Part shown: positions 4,718 through 5,376 of the stretch, piece after piece
How the letters are laid out: each line of letters starts with the position of its first letter
How positions within the stretch are numbered: position 1 is the stretch's first letter
DNA from: Candidatus Woesearchaeota archaeon
Lineage (GTDB): Archaea > Nanobdellota > Nanobdellia > Woesearchaeales > GW2011-AR9
Assembly (NCBI GenBank): GCA_018303045.1
Contig: JAGVYX010000050.1
Coordinates: 1-5,376 of the forward strand
DNA length: 5,376 nt
Direction of reading: 5' to 3'
Notes under the pieces: generated by a model
The model's database searches: none
What the model saw: the letters and a program-made list of their open reading frames with translations, nothing else
What the model was told of the DNA's origin: nothing
Position numbers and translations under genes: made by a program

Positions 4718-5376
4718 ATGTCAATTGTATCCAAAATTTTCGGCGACGCTAACGAAAAATATGTGAAGAAACTTCAGCCGCAGGTTGATAAGATAAATGG
4801 CCTTGAAAAAGAATTCGAGAGTTTTTCTGTAGAGCAGCTTAAAGCAAAGACCAATGAATTAAAAGAAAAAAGCGGCGGAGGACGGGCCTCCGCTACTTTG
4901 GACGATTTATTGCCGGAGGCGTTTGCGCTGGTCAGGGAAGCGGCTAAAAGAACGCTTAACCAGCGGCACTTTGATGTCCAGCTGATGGGCGGAATTGTTT
5001 TGCATGAAGGAAGGATTGCCGAGATGAGGACAGGGGAGGGCAAAACTTTAGTGGCTACTTTACCCGCTTTTTTAAACGCCCTTGAAGGGAAAGGAGTCCA
5101 CGTGATTACGGTTAATGATTATTTGGCAAAAAGAGACGCAGTTTGGATGGGCCAAATCTATCATTTATTGGGTTTATCCGTCGGGTGCATAATTCACGAT
5201 GCGGCATATATATATGATCCTGAAGCCAACAAAGATAAAGAGAGAGATGCTCTCGGAGGATTCAGGGTTATAGAAGATTATTTGCGGTCATGTTCAAGAA
5301 AAGAGGCGTATGCGGCCGATATCACTTACGGCACCAATAATGAGTACGGGTTTGATTATTTGAGGGACAACATGGC
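4718..5376 (+). CDS. secA: Preprotein translocase ATPase subunit SecA, N-terminal part (3' end beyond window)
   Basis: Motor ATPase that drives secreted proteins through SecYEG at the cytoplasmic membrane. ATG 4718 opens a frame running off the window after 219 full codons, about a quarter of the protein. Landmarks in order: the amphipathic N-terminus MSIVSKIFGDANEKYVKKL, LPEAFALVREAAKR (65-78), RHFDVQLMGGIVLHEGRIAEM, the Walker A motif MRTGEGKT (103-110), VNDYLAKRD (132-140) and TYGTNNEYGFDYLRDNM (203-219). Two lineage-specific departures are visible: a GGGRASAT stretch (53-60) encoded by a hairpin-forming sequence, and a roughly 27-residue longer segment between SVG (154-156) and SRKEAY (193-198) compared with E. 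coli SecA. The identity is certain; the TG-free AT-rich 9-base gap upstream has no Shine-Dalgarno. Confidence 0.98.
   Translation, partial: MSIVSKIFGDANEKYVKKLQPQVDKINGLEKEFESFSVEQLKAKTNELKEKSGGGRASATLDDLLPEAFALVREAAKRTLNQRHFDVQLMGGIVLHEGRIAEMRTGEGKTLVATLPAFLNALEGKGVHVITVNDYLAKRDAVWMGQIYHLLGLSVGCIIHDAAYIYDPEANKDKERDALGGFRVIEDYLRSCSRKEAYAADITYGTNNEYGFDYLRDNM
4875..4893. repeat. Inverted repeat (7-bp arms, 5-base loop) inside secA
   Basis: GCGGAGG at 4875-4881 is followed after ACGGG by its exact reverse complement CCTCCGC at 4887-4893. It sits in an AT-rich stretch of secA and encodes most of GGGRASAT, a Gly/Ala-rich piece where other SecA proteins have a short loop before LDDLLPEAFA. It may be a second kind of palindromic insertion or just a coding hairpin. 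Confidence 0.5.

Noticed and set aside
4774..5043. Minus-strand open frame opposite secA
   Set aside because: It lies wholly opposite strongly conserved SecA coding sequence and shows no recognisable protein pattern.
1..5376. CRISPR array, tRNA/rRNA genes, insertion sequence or phage genes
   Set aside because: No spaced direct repeats, no cloverleaf-like segment in the single short gap, and no transposase, integrase or phage motifs; nearly every base is in a housekeeping-like gene.
1..5376. Recoded TGA (Gly), as in Gracilibacteria or Absconditabacteria
   Set aside because: All genes are intact under the standard code, with no in-frame TGA needed to join conserved segments.

Overview
This is a bacterial window, most likely from a Candidate Phyla Radiation (Patescibacteria/Parcubacteria-type) genome. 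MurB and SecA show that it is bacterial. The CPR call rests on three things: very tight same-strand packing, a 22-bp GC-rich palindrome translated as LPAGRQG (a motif I recall as recurrent in CPR proteins), and a SecA with an extra acidic/aromatic segment before the conserved TYGTNNEYGFDYLRDNM block. All genes are on the + strand and use the standard code; stops are TAA or TAG, with no sign of TGA recoding.

Layout. Positions 1-761 hold the 3' part of murB (peptidoglycan precursor synthesis), which appears to lack an internal stretch of its FAD-binding domain. Positions 762-881 are the only real intergenic gap. It carries a plausible promoter, a possible 12-codon leader ORF and one strong Shine-Dalgarno sequence. 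Positions 882-3421 are a compact three-gene polyamine operon: pyruvoyl-dependent arginine decarboxylase, a deoxyhypusine-synthase-like (homospermidine synthase type) enzyme, and agmatinase. Gaps between these genes are 4 and 7 bases. The run continues with an ECF-transporter S component (3426-3977), a DUF1893 protein that overlaps it (3952-4353), a half-size EamA/DMT-type membrane protein (4364-4708), and the first 219 codons of secA (4718 to the end).

How the genes fit together. The three enzymes make a complete short route: arginine to agmatine (decarboxylase), agmatine to putrescine plus urea (agmatinase), and putrescine to a longer polyamine, probably homospermidine (DHS-like enzyme). No S-adenosylmethionine decarboxylase or aminopropyltransferase is present. 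The DHS-like enzyme is unlikely to modify eIF5A, which bacteria lack. The S component and DUF1893 protein follow with no room for a promoter, so they are probably co-transcribed, but their substrate and role cannot be read from the sequence.

Most notable observations: the leader ORF with an embedded Shine-Dalgarno, the internal loss plus a Gly-to-Glu change in MurB, and palindromic DNA inside coding sequence at two places. No new system is clearly demonstrated; the leader ORF and the polyamine/transporter linkage are the best leads.
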